Source: Zygaena filipendulae | Taxonomy: Eukaryota > Arthropoda > Insecta > Lepidoptera > Zygaenidae | Direction of reading: 5' to 3' | NCBI GenBank assembly: GCA_907165275.2 | Contig: OU015652.1 | Location: forward strand, 13,717,001-13,781,000 | Length of the DNA stretch: 64,000 bases | Notes under the pieces: model-generated | Seen by the model: only the letters and a program-made list of their open reading frames with translations | What the model was told of the DNA's origin: nothing | Databases searched by the model: none | Position numbers and translations under genes: made by a program | Part shown: positions 10,803-20,929 of the stretch, one piece after another | How positions within the stretch are numbered: position 1 is the stretch's first letter | Layout of the letters: each line of letters starts with the position of its first letter

Positions 10803-10873
10803 AAAGTGGAACCCCGTGTTCATCACACAAAGTCCACCCCCACCGAGAATCGAACCCGGAACCTCTCACTCAA
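10803..10873 (-). repeat. tRNA-derived SINE fragment with B box
   Basis: On the minus strand, CCGGGTTCGATTCTCGG (10844-10860) is a near-perfect RNA polymerase III B box. It is followed by a GTGGGGGTGGACTTTGTGTG body as in lepidopteran SINEs. No A box or cloverleaf is present, so it is a fragment and not a tRNA gene. Confidence 0.6.
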
Positions 10874-11255
10874 ACTTTTATAATACCTACTGCTTTTTTT
10901 CTGAATCATGCTTTTTCAGAATTTCAAATGTCTGATAAAAAAAAATTGTGCTAGTTTTTGAATATTTTTCCAATCCTTACTATCAATTGACTATTCTAGA
11001 TACCGAATCTAGTCTTAACTCAATACCCCACTACTGGTACCTTTTTGCTTGGACGCCCAATTATGATAATCCTATATTCCATTACTTCAACATATTCAAT
11101 ACACCACGGGCCTCGTTTACAATTTACAAAGCTCGCGCGAGCTTTCGCCGGTCGGTCGCTGTCCGCTTCCTGCCCCCCGTTTAGGAAGTGCTGGCGATAC
11201 GTGCGCGTGCGCAGGGTTGGCGTTTAGACTTATAAGATCCTCACTTATATGTATT
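10874..11255. other. Intergenic with an 18-bp palindrome
   Basis: The GC-rich block 11125-11225 contains the perfect palindrome AAAGCTCGCGCGAGCTTT (11128-11145). No gene is recognised. The overlapping short frames have no support. Confidence 0.4.
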
Positions 11256-11480
11256 ACTAGTTGTGCCCCGCGGTTTCACCCGCGTTAATTTCAGAGATCC
11301 CGCGGGAATTCCGGGATAAAAAGTACCCTATGTGTTAATCTGATGTATAAGCTATATTATTGTAAAGTTTCATTTAAATCCATTGAGTAGTTTTTGCGTG
11401 AAAGAGTAACAAACATCCATCCATCCATCCAGCTATCCATACATTCTTACAAACTTTCGCGTCTATAATATTAATAGGAT
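11256..11480 (+). repeat. Head repeat, body 1, left arm of inverted pair
   Basis: The head CTAGTTGTGCCCCGCGG (11258) is followed by TTCCGGGATAAAAAGTACC, AAGCTATATTATTGTAAAG, ATCC units (11417-11440) and TATAATATTAATAGGAT. It abuts a second copy tail to tail. Confidence 0.85.
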
Positions 11481-11838
11481 AAACGCGAAAGTTTGTGTGT
11501 ATGGATGTATGGATGTTTGTTGATCCTTCACGCAGAAACTACCGAATGGATTTTAGTGAAAGTACTTTACAATAATATCTATACATATACATATAAAAAT
11601 GAATCCCTATTTCTTTTTTGTTGTGTTCGTTATTGTAAGGAGAAGAAAAATAAGAAAGAATATTGGAGTTCCTGCGGGAATTGCGAAACTCACGCGGGTG
11701 AATCTCCGAAACGGTTGGATCGATTTTGACAAGACTTTCACTGCTAGTTAACTGATTATAAGGAGTAAAGTAAGCGACTTTGGAGTTTCTGCGGGAGTTC
11801 CGAAACTCACGCAGGTGAAACCGCGGGGCATAGCTGGT
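11481..11838 (-). repeat. Head repeat, body 1, right arm of inverted pair
   Basis: The minus-strand copy has its tail at 11481 (AAACGCGAAAGTTTGTG) and its head near 11822 (ACCGCGGGGCATAGCTGG). Two extra GTTTCGGAGATTCACCCGCG-like cores lie near 11670-11715 and 11780-11830, so internal segments were duplicated. Confidence 0.8.
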
Positions 11839-11874
11839 ACCTAGCTTATACATTAGAATAACATAATATAGAGT

Positions 11875-12030
11875 ACTTTTTATCCTAAAATTCCCGCGGG
11901 AACTCTGAAATTAACGCGGGTGAAATTTGATTGATTAATTATTTATTGCATACCTTCCTACCTACTCGTTATCAGAGGTACAGGAAAGGTCATCAGGTAC
12001 CTACTTTTTATCCCGGAATTCCCGCGGGAT
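11875..12030 (-). repeat. Head repeat fragments, minus strand
   Basis: Two partial cores carry the TTCCCGCGGGAA palindrome, near 11890 and 12018. Each is preceded by TACTTTTTATCC, and GTGAAATTTGATTG lies between them. The sequence is heavily truncated. Confidence 0.65.
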
Positions 12031-12071
12031 TTTTTTAAGAATCTCATCTTCGAGCGTATTAAAAAAAAATA

Positions 12072-12160
12072 CTAGAAGAAGAAGAAGAAGAAAATACATT
12101 TATTTCAGCACAACACACAAGAAAAAGAAACAAACATCAACAGTGCCTAATCTAAAGAGA
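12072..12160 (-). repeat. LINE 3' end with GAA/TTC tail, minus strand
   Basis: A GAAGAAGAAGAA tract (12075-12090) is followed by AATACATTTATTTCAGCAC and AAACAAACATCAACAG. The same end occurs at 35700-35787 (+) and 47783-47865 (-). It is the 3' terminus of a truncated non-LTR retrotransposon. Confidence 0.7.
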
Positions 12161-12582
12161 CATAGATAATATCTCTTGCATACTACATAAATACACAGTC
12201 CTACCGCTTCCCACAGAAGTAAATGGGCAACCCTAACCACGCTAATATATTCGAGTTTCGACCAACGAAATACCAGCTCGTAATAATAATATTATTATCT
12301 ATGGTTAACAATTCCGTAGTGGTCATATTGCCATTATTACGCATATGGTCATCGGTTACGATTCCCACATACTAATTGTACATTATTAAGTACATAGGTA
12401 TATTAAAATGACATGTTCTATGTACCTACTTACAAACCAAATGTTGGTGGGATATTTCAAAGTGGTATCTAGTATTTTTAGATACCCATTTAGGTAAATA
12501 TTTTATTTATCCACGGAGTAAAAAATTATATGACGTTAATTATACGGTTTGTAGCGCCCTCCTGTCTTATCTATACATCCAC
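12161..12582. other. Intergenic, nothing assigned
   Basis: AT-rich sequence without a recognised gene or repeat; ATAATAATATTATTAT near 12283 is low complexity. Confidence 0.4.
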
Positions 12583-12692
12583 TCTATCTCTGTACCCCTG
12601 ACAACATGCATGCCAAATTTCATCCAAATCCATTCAGCCGTTTTTGCGTGATTGAGTAACAAACATCCAAACATCCACACTTTCACATTTTA
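12583..12692 (+). repeat. Head repeat, body 2, 3' part only
   Basis: This is a headless fragment. TCTGTACCCCTGACAAC is followed by CATGCCAAATTTCATCC, TTCAGCCGTTTTTGCGTG, two AAACATCC units and a CACTTTCACATTTTA end. Confidence 0.75.
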
Positions 12693-13084
12693 ACAATTAT
12701 TGCACATTATATTCTGTTAAAATATAACAACATCTGTCAAATTCTAAGAAACCAAATTAACTGTGGATCAGTTAATTCAACACCCTTTGTCTTACGAGGC
12801 CTGCAATTAATCAATTTCAACGATAACAATCACACAATTTGCAGCCAGACACCATTTTTTGTGTACCTACACATCTTTGTTATATTTTAGGGTTATGTAG
12901 GTATTATTATTCCATTTCTAAGAAGCGGATTAGCGAAATTAAATAGTCTTTACTTATTTAATTCTAATTTAGGATGTTTGTTTGGAAATAAATTTCGATT
13001 TGATATGAGATCAAAATGTGTTATAATAAATCTCATTGAAGAAATTGTGACTTCTCTAGAATAAAACCAACCAAGCAAGTAGAG
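12693..13084. other. Intergenic, nothing assigned
   Basis: AT-rich; no open frame or repeat recognised. Confidence 0.4.
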
Positions 13085-13308
13085 TAGAGCTTATCTAAAC
13101 TAAAATGACACGCCCCACTACTCAATAAGCAGTTTTAGATGTGGGATATCATGTATTGATAATATCTCTTTAATAGTGTGAGTGCGGCGACCCTATGCGG
13201 CAAATGAGGACGAATCAGATTTATATGTGTCGTATCGATATTTTAACGGTTGTGCGTGTGCGTATGCCCGATAGAGGGGCGCGTCATTTTAGCTTAGATA
13301 AGCTCTAC
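13085..13308. mobile_element. MITE-D (single copy)
   Basis: Terminal inverted repeats of about 33 bp: TAGAGCTTATCTAAACTAAA and ATGACACGCCCC at the left are mirrored at 13276-13308 with two differences. It is 224 bp, non-coding, with a TA-like border. No second copy was found in the window. Confidence 0.75.
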
Positions 13309-13373
13309 ATACAATATGTTGCGTAATTGCATTCGATCTGCAGTGACTGCATATATGAAATATATAGGTATAC

Positions 13374-13607
13374 TAGCTGTTCCACGCGGTTTTACCCGCA
13401 ACAATTTCTGAGTTTTCGCAGTATTTGCGGAATTCCAGCGTTTGTTTGCTGTTATGCTTTCACGCCTGAACTACTCAACCAATCATGATGAAATTTTTCA
13501 TACACGCTGTCAAGGGTAGAGAAAAGAATATAGGGTATTTTTTATCCCGGAATTCCCGCGGGAACTCCGAAATTATCGCGGATGAAATCGCGGGGGACAG
13601 CTAGTCT
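13374..13607 (-). repeat. Head repeat: short + fragment then - strand body 3 copy
   Basis: Positions 13374-13435 are a short plus-strand head (CTAGCTGTTCCACGCGG). From 13440 a minus-strand copy runs from TTTGTTTGCTGTTATGC to GATGAAATCGCGGGGGACAG. Confidence 0.7.
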
Positions 13608-13927
13608 AATATATCCCATCAAAAACAAACTTGTAAAAAAGTCCCAAGTCTCGCAACTCAGTTCTTCTACAGTAAAAAGTTGTGAGATCAATGTAATACC
13701 AAGTCGGTTAATTTATTCAGTGCCTACTTAAGGGTCCTTCTGTCTAAAGTTATCATGTTATAAGCTAATCTAATAACATTTTATAGTGACCATATCAAAT
13801 TTAAAAATCTTTTATGTTTTAAATAGATTGATTGGCTTGGCGATCACGTGAAAGCACAATATATCTCACATGTAATACATAATTATGGTTCTAAACAATC
13901 TAATTTAATTATAAACTAACTAATTAT
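13608..13927. other. Intergenic, nothing assigned
   Basis: AT-rich, no features recognised. Confidence 0.4.
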
Positions 13928-14054
13928 TATAACTCCGAAATTAAAGCGGGGAACAGCTAATCACCGTAAACTACTGTCAGGGTACAAAGAAGGACGTAGG
14001 ACTTTTTCCCGGAAATCCCGCGGGAACTCCGGAATTAATGCGGGGAACTGCTTA
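13928..14054 (-). repeat. Head repeat fragments: target of the BEL insertion, left part
   Basis: Two tandem minus-strand cores (CTCCGAAATTAAAGCGGG near 13932 and CTCCGGAATTAATGCGGG near 14027) end at the target duplication GCTTA (14050-14054). The right part resumes at 20930. Confidence 0.7.
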
Positions 14055-14585
14055 TGTTGGATTCTTGTCTTTTCTATTGGTAGGTAGAAATAAAAACAGA
14101 GCTCCACTAATTGTTGTGTCTACCCTCATTTGAAATGGCACGACAATTATCGGCGCGCACCGTTCGAGGCTAGTTAGTTACGCCTTGGGCCCGCGACTAA
14201 TGCACATGTGAGCCGTGCTCCGATCTTGTTGCAACTTCATAAGCGTCCGTGACCCTTGTACCTGTTCTTCGACGTGAGACGTTCTCACTGGTGTCTGGAG
14301 TTCAGTGATTGGTGTGAACTCTTCAATAAACTATTTAATTAGAGTCTGAGACTTGTCTAAGTGCACGAGCCCCGCCATCATCCGTCATTGCGTCGTCCGT
14401 CGGCTGGTCTGCTGTCCAGGTGGTGGTGGATGCAAAGGTTAGTGGAGAGCTTTACCTACCGGGTGCAGGGCAGGAATCCGACATACTTCAAACATACAGT
14501 CCACTATAAACATTTCATATAACCAGCCCTCTGTGCCGCGGGAGTTCTTGAAACCAAAAACGGGTTTGGCTTTAAGAACTGCACA
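14055..14585 (+). repeat. 5' LTR of the BEL/Pao element
   Basis: 531 bp from TG to CA. It contains AATAAA at 14325-14330, likely the element's poly(A) signal near the R/U5 border. It also has a hairpin GTGAGA-CGT-TCTCAC (14274-14288). Reading the two LTRs side by side I see no difference. Confidence 0.95.
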
Positions 14586-14593
14586 GTTTTTTC

Positions 14594-14610
14594 TGGTCCA
14601 TCGACCCAGG
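14594..14610 (+). promoter_or_regulatory. Possible primer-binding site
   Basis: TGGTCCATCGACCCAGG begins 8 nt after the 5' LTR with the TGG expected to pair with a tRNA CCA end. The tRNA cannot be named from sequence alone. A related TGGTCC...CGA block occurs near 39459. Confidence 0.4.
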
Positions 14611-14652
14611 ATAATTCATTTTATATTAATAAAAATATATCTAGAAAAAATC

Positions 14653-14738
14653 ATAGACGTTCTATATTTTTTCTTAATAAAAGTACAAGTAGGTAGTTTT
14701 GTGTAATAAATTCTAACTCGTACAGACGTTCTGTACGA
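14653..14738 (+). other. Leader stem-loops with shared CGT loop
   Basis: Two perfect hairpins lie between the LTR and gag: ATAGA-CGT-TCTAT (14653-14665) and TCGTACAGA-CGT-TCTGTACGA (14718-14738). Both share the core AGACGTTCT with the LTR hairpin. Their position upstream of gag suits an RNA dimerisation or packaging signal, but that is inference. Confidence 0.5.
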
Positions 14739-14901
14739 ATAGTTTTTTACATTAATTACATACATAAATCATTTATCTATTTAAATATATTTATTAAAAC
14801 TATATTTATCGCACTAATTTGTCAACTTGCATTCGTTGAAAAAATTATTACATACTAAGTAACGGTTTTGTCAATTACCTACCACTAATAAAAAGAAAAA
14901 A

Positions 14902-17900
14902 ATGGCTCCTCCTAAGAAAGATGCAAGTCCTGAGGTTCCATTGGATTTAACTATGTTAATTAATCGTAAACAAAGAATTTTCGAACAAATTCAGTCAATT
15001 TTTGATATGTCTCAAAACATTTCTGACTCCGATTCCAAAGAGTTATTTTTATTAAACGCCTCAGAAATCGATGATTTGCGTAAAACATTCGAAAGAATTA
15101 CATTCAAAATTCTCGAGTTGGAGTTGGAATCGAACTCAAATGCAACTTTACGAAGTCACGAATTGAGTAGTTTGGATGAATTATATTTTCGCATCAAATT
15201 AGCGGCATCCAAGATTCAACCTAAAGTCAGTAATATTAAGGTCGAAAATTCTTCGTCTACCAAAGATTCTCGTCCGCGTTTACCTAAACTCGATCTCTTT
15301 GTGTTCGACGGTGATATTGAAAACTTCACTACGTTTTACGAAACATTCGGTTCGTTGGTTCATAATCAGACTAGTATTGAAAAAATAGACAAATTTCATT
15401 ATTTGTTGTCGTGTACTAGGGGCGCGGCACTGAATATAGTAAAAAGTGTTCCGATTACCGCCGATAACTACGACGTAGTGTGGCAAAGTTTGCTGGATAA
15501 ATATAAAGACAGTCGAATGTTGGTTGGTCGATATTTAGACAAAATGTTAAATTTTTCTCCATTAAACAAAGAATCTTCTAATTTATTAAATACATTCATA
15601 GAACATTTTGACCACTCATACAAAGCTATTCAAGCGTTAAACATCGATGACTTGGGTAGTTATATTCTGTGTCACATTGCATTAAGGGCATTAGACCCAC
15701 AAACAAGAAAATTATTTGAACAACAATTAAATCAAAAATCTATTCCAAAATTTTCGGAACTCATGTTATTTATTCACAACCATGTTAAGGTTTTGGAACA
15801 TTCGGCGTCGTATTCTAACACGCACGAAATGCAACAAAATAAATCAATTAAAATCAACAGTAATAATATCAAACAATACTCAAATAGGTATGAGAGAAAA
15901 CCGGTTGTAAAAAACATCTCACACGCGTCCGCGTCGCGCGCGGTACCTATCTGTGCACATTGTGGAGACGGGCACATGATTTATCGCTGTGATCAATTTC
16001 GTAAGTTGACCGCTGAAAGGCGTATGGACCGTGCCGACTCCCTAAAATTGTGTCGTAATTGTTTAAAATCAAATCATAGTTTAAGCGAATGCAATAGTCA
16101 ATACAGATGTGTGGTGTGTCAATCGAATCACCATTATCTATTGCATACTGATGCGACTGATAAGAAACCCGTTTTTTCTGCGCCATCCGTGTGTCCTCCC
16201 GCGCCGCCGCCGGCGAGTGATGCACTGAATAATTGTCACGCGTCCACATTGCAAACATACAACAATGTTGTTATATTGGGAACAGCTGTAGTTCACGTTA
16301 AGGACCGTTTCGACTGTTATCAAAGCTGCCGAGTTCTAATAGATTCTGGCGCGCAATCGAATTTTATTTCGATCGATTGTTTGCAACGCTTGGGTTTATC
16401 ACAACGCAAGTGTCCTTTTAATATTTTTGGACTTTCCGGCGAAAGTGTAAAAAATTACGGGATGGTGTCATGCAACATAAAGTCACGACATTGTGACAAT
16501 CCTATATTTAATATCGATGCAGTTGTATTGCGTAAAATAACTTGCGATCTGCCGACTGTAAAAATTCCAGATGCTGTAGTAAATGAATATAAAAATTTAT
16601 TATTAGCAGATCCGAACTTTTATAAAAAATCGCCGATCGATATCATATTGGCCGGTGATATTTTCCCGTATGTTTACGATGGAAAAAAGATTGTTTTTGC
16701 GACGGACGTTCCGCCCGCATTAAGCAGCGTTTTTGGTTACATTATAACGGGAAAATTAGGTTTTCTCACTCCTAGTGACAACAATATAAATGTTGTAGCG
16801 TCTACAACTTCTTTAGTGTCGTACATAACCGAAGAGAATCTTCTAAATGACACTCTCAAACGTTTTTGGGAGTTGGAGTCTTTGCCGTGCGAAGCTTCAA
16901 TTAGTCCATTAGAAGAACTCGCAGAAAAAATATATTCAGAAAAACATTATCGTAATGAAACAGGACGATATGTTTCACCAATTTTATTAAATCCAAATCA
17001 CGATCCCCTTGGTGAGTCGTATGGAATTGCGTTGAAGCGACTCATTCAAGTCGAGCGACGGTTGGTTCGCTCGCCAGAACTACAAAACGCGTATTGCGAT
17101 TTCATGAAGGAATACGAGTCGCTGGGTCATATGGAGGTTTACACGGGTTCCAAACCGTCTAAATTTCTCATCCCGCATCATTGCGTACTGCGTCCCTCCA
17201 GCACCACTACACCTTTACGTGTCGTGTTCGATGGGTCAGCCAAGACGAGTACAGGGTGTTCACTTAATGACGCCTTGCTGACGGGCAAAAAGTTGCTACA
17301 GGATGCGCTCACAATTATTATAAACTTTCGACTTTTCGAAGTGTGTCTCACTGCTGACGTTTCAAAAATGTATCGAGCCGTGCTCATCGATCCGTCGGAG
17401 AGAGAATATCAGCACATACTTTGGCGCAACCACCCTACACTTCCTGTACAGATCTATGAGCTGAAAACTAACACATACGGTCTGCGAAGTGCGCCGTTCA
17501 TTGCAATCCGTACCTTGCACCAGTTAGCTTGTGATGAGAAGTCACGTGTTCAGGAAATTTGTTCGCAAGTATCCCCTGAAAGCATTCCGACTCAACCGCC
17601 GAGGCTGAATGCTGCTCAGGTGCTCGTGGAAGGGTTTTATGTTGATGATCTTTTATGGTCATGTCAGTCGAGTTCAGACGCTTGCACGTTGCAAGACGAA
17701 CTCATGTCACTTCTCAAGAGTGGTGGGTTCGAACTGAGAAAGTGGGCTAGCAATGATCCTAGTCTACTTTCCAGAATGCAGTCTGATCAGGTATCGGCGA
17801 TAAACTTTAAAGATGATACGTTATCATCATCCTTGAAGGTGCTAGGGTTGACTTGGTTACCTTCAGGAGACTGCTTTTCCTTTAATTATAATATGAGAGA

Positions 17901-20226
17901 TGTAACCTCGACAAAGCGATCGGTACTCAAGTTGCTCGCAAGTATCTTCGATCCGGTAGGATTTATTTCACCTTGCACTTTTCTTGCTAAGTGTATTATG
18001 CAAGATCTGTGGAAGCTAGGACTCGGGTGGGATGAAAAACTTCCCACAAACCTGTACAAAAAATGGACAAAATTTATTTCAGACTTGCCAAATTTATCCG
18101 ATTTGCGTATCGAGCGACATTTGCTATTACCTAAATTTACAGCAGTACATCTCATAGCCTTTTGTGATGCGTCATCACGTGGTTATGCATCCTGCGTCTA
18201 TTTGCGCAGTGTTGATGCTGCTGGCGGAGTAAAAGTCAGGTTGCTGACAAGCAAATCAAAGGTCGCGCCGACCAAGCCTGTCTTGTCAATCCCTCGGCTT
18301 GAGCTAGTGGCAGCTGTACTGCTTACAAAATTAGTGAAATTTGTAATAAAAAATATAAAAAGAATAGAATTCCACATAACGGCTTTCAGTGACTCGAGCG
18401 TCGTCTTGTCCTGGATTCAAACGCCACCGTATAAATTGAAACCATTTGTAGCTAACCGTGTTAGCCAGATTACTGATGTCGTGCCTCCTAACTGTTGGCT
18501 TCACATAAACAGCGACAAAAATGCAGCTGATCTGTGTTCTCGTGGCGCGTTGCCCAGTCAGTTCAACAAAGTGGCTGAACAATGGTTCCATGGTCCTGCA
18601 TGGTTGTATGAAGACCCAGAGCTGTGGCCGACCAGTACATTTTTTGTAAAGGATGAGTCAAAAATCCCTGAGTTGAGAGCGAACGTTGACAGCTTCACGT
18701 TTAACTCGTGTGATCAACAAGAATTCAAAAATGACTTGGAAAATACGTTTAACAAATTCTCATCTTTCAATAGATTGCAGCGAGTCATAGCTTGGTGTTA
18801 TCGTTTTGTAAACAACGCATACGCTAAGGCTAAACGGTCACCATCATCTTCTGGTCCGTTGAGAACCCATGAGTTGACTCAGGCTCACAACATTATCATC
18901 AGTTGTGTGCAAACAAATCATTTCAATGCTGAAATGCAATTGTTGCAAAAGGAAAAAAAGGTTCCCTCGCTACGCAAGCTTTCACCATTTATTGACACCG
19001 AAGGTTTCCTCAGGGTGGGGGGTAGAATTGTACAATCCGAGCTCCCTTATGGCACAAAACATCCCGTGCTTCTTCCAAAAAGGATTCACGTTACAAAATT
19101 AATAATAAATTACTTTCACAAAATTTATTTGCACGTCGGTCCTCGAACGTTACAGGGCATTCTGTGCAGAAATTATTGGATTGTTAACGCTCGCAACACT
19201 ATCCGCTCAGTGTTGTCGAAGTGCTCTATTTGTTTTAAATGTCGTCCATTGGTTTCTCAGCCTGCGATGGGTACGTTACCTGCAGCGAGACTCAAACCAG
19301 ATAAGGTTTTCAACCACGTTGGTTGTGATATTGGAGGTCCATTCCTTGTAAAGGAAAGCCTTCAGCGCAAGTCTAGGATGCATAAGTCGTACTTATGTTT
19401 ATTTATTTGTTTTGCTACGAAAGCAGTGCACTTAGAAGTGATCACTGATCTATCGTGTGAATGTTTTTTGGCAGCATTCGACCGATTTGTGGCTCGTCGG
19501 GGTCTGTGCAGCTGCTTATATTCAGACTGCGGTACAAACTTTGTGGCAGCAGCCAAACATTTGAAGGAAGTGTGCAACTTTTTCAATGACACTGAGAATC
19601 AAGACAGAATTCTTGATGGATTGTCGTCACGCCGTGTCGACTGGCGCACGAATCCACCAAATGCGGCTTCCATGGGCGGCTTATGGGAAGCTGGTATCAA
19701 ATCGGCCAAGCATCACTTGTATCGCGTTGTAGGTGAAACAGTACTCACATTTGAGGAACTTACAACAGTATTTTGTAAAATCGAGGCAGTGATGAATTCA
19801 CGACCACTTTGTTCATTGTCAGACTATCCCAACGAGTTTGAAGTTCTAACTGCGGGTCACTTCTTGATCGGTCACAATCTATTAGCCGTTCCAGAATATG
19901 ATGTTCAGGACATATCTCTGAACCGATTGTCACGTTGGCAATCCGTACAGAAGATGACACAGTCATTTTGGAGGCGTTGGTCTGACGACTATCTTCACAC
20001 TCTTCAGCAGAGAGTGAAATGGTTTTCGTCGCCACCCAACGTTAAAGTAGGTGATCTCGTGCTACTTAAATCTAATTTAACCAAACCCTTGCAGTGGCCA
20101 CTCGGTAGAATCCATGAAATTCATCCAGGAGTTGACAAGGTTGTTCGTGTAGTTACAGTACGCACTCAGAACGGTCTCTATAAGCGTCCTGTTAACAAAA
20201 TTTGTCCCTTGCCGTATGCCAATTGA
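14902..20226 (+). CDS. BEL/Pao gag-pol polyprotein (1774 residues)
   Basis: A single open frame starts at ATG 14902 (AAAAAAATGG context) and ends TGA 20224-20226. Gag DUF1759 runs from about residue 124 to 290. Three zinc knuckles follow between 351 and 417 (CX2CX3HX4C, CX2CX4HX4C and a CX2CX3HX4H variant). The aspartic protease has DSGAQS at 481-486. The reverse transcriptase spans about 700-930 and carries YVDD at 913-916. RNase H follows with AFCDASS (Asp1089). Integrase has an H2C2 zinc domain near 1425-1455 and a D,D,E triad at Asp1476, Asp1542 and Glu1596. The C-terminus (about 1650-1774) resembles DUF5641. All catalytic residues I can recognise are present. Gag and pol are fused without a frameshift, as is common in BEL/Pao. 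The protein would assemble virus-like particles, reverse-transcribe the element RNA and insert the cDNA. Confidence 0.95.
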   Translation: MAPPKKDASPEVPLDLTMLINRKQRIFEQIQSIFDMSQNISDSDSKELFLLNASEIDDLRKTFERITFKILELELESNSNATLRSHELSSLDELYFRIKLAASKIQPKVSNIKVENSSSTKDSRPRLPKLDLFVFDGDIENFTTFYETFGSLVHNQTSIEKIDKFHYLLSCTRGAALNIVKSVPITADNYDVVWQSLLDKYKDSRMLVGRYLDKMLNFSPLNKESSNLLNTFIEHFDHSYKAIQALNIDDLGSYILCHIALRALDPQTRKLFEQQLNQKSIPKFSELMLFIHNHVKVLEHSASYSNTHEMQQNKSIKINSNNIKQYSNRYERKPVVKNISHASASRAVPICAHCGDGHMIYRCDQFRKLTAERRMDRADSLKLCRNCLKSNHSLSECNSQYRCVVCQSNHHYLLHTDATDKKPVFSAPSVCPPAPPPASDALNNCHASTLQTYNNVVILGTAVVHVKDRFDCYQSCRVLIDSGAQSNFISIDCLQRLGLSQRKCPFNIFGLSGESVKNYGMVSCNIKSRHCDNPIFNIDAVVLRKITCDLPTVKIPDAVVNEYKNLLLADPNFYKKSPIDIILAGDIFPYVYDGKKIVFATDVPPALSSVFGYIITGKLGFLTPSDNNINVVASTTSLVSYITEENLLNDTLKRFWELESLPCEASISPLEELAEKIYSEKHYRNETGRYVSPILLNPNHDPLGESYGIALKRLIQVERRLVRSPELQNAYCDFMKEYESLGHMEVYTGSKPSKFLIPHHCVLRPSSTTTPLRVVFDGSAKTSTGCSLNDALLTGKKLLQDALTIIINFRLFEVCLTADVSKMYRAVLIDPSEREYQHILWRNHPTLPVQIYELKTNTYGLRSAPFIAIRTLHQLACDEKSRVQEICSQVSPESIPTQPPRLNAAQVLVEGFYVDDLLWSCQSSSDACTLQDELMSLLKSGGFELRKWASNDPSLLSRMQSDQVSAINFKDDTLSSSLKVLGLTWLPSGDCFSFNYNMRDVTSTKRSVLKLLASIFDPVGFISPCTFLAKCIMQDLWKLGLGWDEKLPTNLYKKWTKFISDLPNLSDLRIERHLLLPKFTAVHLIAFCDASSRGYASCVYLRSVDAAGGVKVRLLTSKSKVAPTKPVLSIPRLELVAAVLLTKLVKFVIKNIKRIEFHITAFSDSSVVLSWIQTPPYKLKPFVANRVSQITDVVPPNCWLHINSDKNAADLCSRGALPSQFNKVAEQWFHGPAWLYEDPELWPTSTFFVKDESKIPELRANVDSFTFNSCDQQEFKNDLENTFNKFSSFNRLQRVIAWCYRFVNNAYAKAKRSPSSSGPLRTHELTQAHNIIISCVQTNHFNAEMQLLQKEKKVPSLRKLSPFIDTEGFLRVGGRIVQSELPYGTKHPVLLPKRIHVTKLIINYFHKIYLHVGPRTLQGILCRNYWIVNARNTIRSVLSKCSICFKCRPLVSQPAMGTLPAARLKPDKVFNHVGCDIGGPFLVKESLQRKSRMHKSYLCLFICFATKAVHLEVITDLSCECFLAAFDRFVARRGLCSCLYSDCGTNFVAAAKHLKEVCNFFNDTENQDRILDGLSSRRVDWRTNPPNAASMGGLWEAGIKSAKHHLYRVVGETVLTFEELTTVFCKIEAVMNSRPLCSLSDYPNEFEVLTAGHFLIGHNLLAVPEYDVQDISLNRLSRWQSVQKMTQSFWRRWSDDYLHTLQQRVKWFSSPPNVKVGDLVLLKSNLTKPLQWPLGRIHEIHPGVDKVVRVVTVRTQNGLYKRPVNKICPLPYAN

Positions 20227-20387
20227 CAAACTTAAAGTTTAATATATTTAATTTATAAAATTAGGTTAGGTATTCTACAGTAGTTTACACTTTGCACTAG
20301 CTATTTATTTATTATATTTACACGTTGTAAGTATTTTTATCAACACACCTCTGACACTCATTTAGGGGAAATCATCATGATGATTTC

Positions 20388-20398
20388 GGTGGGGGGTA
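20388..20398 (+). promoter_or_regulatory. Polypurine tract
   Basis: GGTGGGGGGTA directly precedes the 3' LTR. It is the expected plus-strand primer. The preceding AATCATCATGATGATTTC (20370-20387) is a palindrome with a perfect ATCATCATGATGAT core. Confidence 0.6.
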
Positions 20399-20929
20399 TG
20401 TTGGATTCTTGTCTTTTCTATTGGTAGGTAGAAATAAAAACAGAGCTCCACTAATTGTTGTGTCTACCCTCATTTGAAATGGCACGACAATTATCGGCGC
20501 GCACCGTTCGAGGCTAGTTAGTTACGCCTTGGGCCCGCGACTAATGCACATGTGAGCCGTGCTCCGATCTTGTTGCAACTTCATAAGCGTCCGTGACCCT
20601 TGTACCTGTTCTTCGACGTGAGACGTTCTCACTGGTGTCTGGAGTTCAGTGATTGGTGTGAACTCTTCAATAAACTATTTAATTAGAGTCTGAGACTTGT
20701 CTAAGTGCACGAGCCCCGCCATCATCCGTCATTGCGTCGTCCGTCGGCTGGTCTGCTGTCCAGGTGGTGGTGGATGCAAAGGTTAGTGGAGAGCTTTACC
20801 TACCGGGTGCAGGGCAGGAATCCGACATACTTCAAACATACAGTCCACTATAAACATTTCATATAACCAGCCCTCTGTGCCGCGGGAGTTCTTGAAACCA
20901 AAAACGGGTTTGGCTTTAAGAACTGCACA
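20399..20929 (+). repeat. 3' LTR of the BEL/Pao element
   Basis: 531 bp, offset exactly 6344 bp from the 5' LTR and identical to it by eye. It is followed by GCTTA. Confidence 0.95.

Larger units (their letters stand above)
14055..20929 (+). mobile_element. Intact BEL/Pao LTR retrotransposon
   Basis: This is a complete 6,875-bp element: two 531-bp LTRs beginning TGTTGG and ending TGCACA, 5-bp target duplications GCTTA at 14050-14054 and 20930-20934, a leader, one uninterrupted gag-pol frame and a G-rich tract before the 3' LTR. BEL/Pao is assigned from the domain order gag (DUF1759), zinc knuckles, retropepsin, reverse transcriptase with YVDD, RNase H, integrase and a DUF5641-like C-terminus. 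No envelope-like frame follows pol. Identical LTRs and an open frame mean the copy is very young and possibly still active. It sits inside a minus-strand head-repeat cluster. Confidence 0.95.

Noticed and set aside
10844..10860. tRNA gene on the minus strand
   Set aside because: Only a B box is present; no A box, acceptor stem or anticodon arm.
15280..20035. Several minus-strand frames across the BEL element
   Set aside because: Antisense shadows of gag-pol without motifs of their own.
14902..20226. Endogenous retrovirus with envelope
   Set aside because: No envelope-like frame follows pol (only about 170 bp before the 3' LTR); domain order and DUF1759/DUF5641 fit BEL/Pao.
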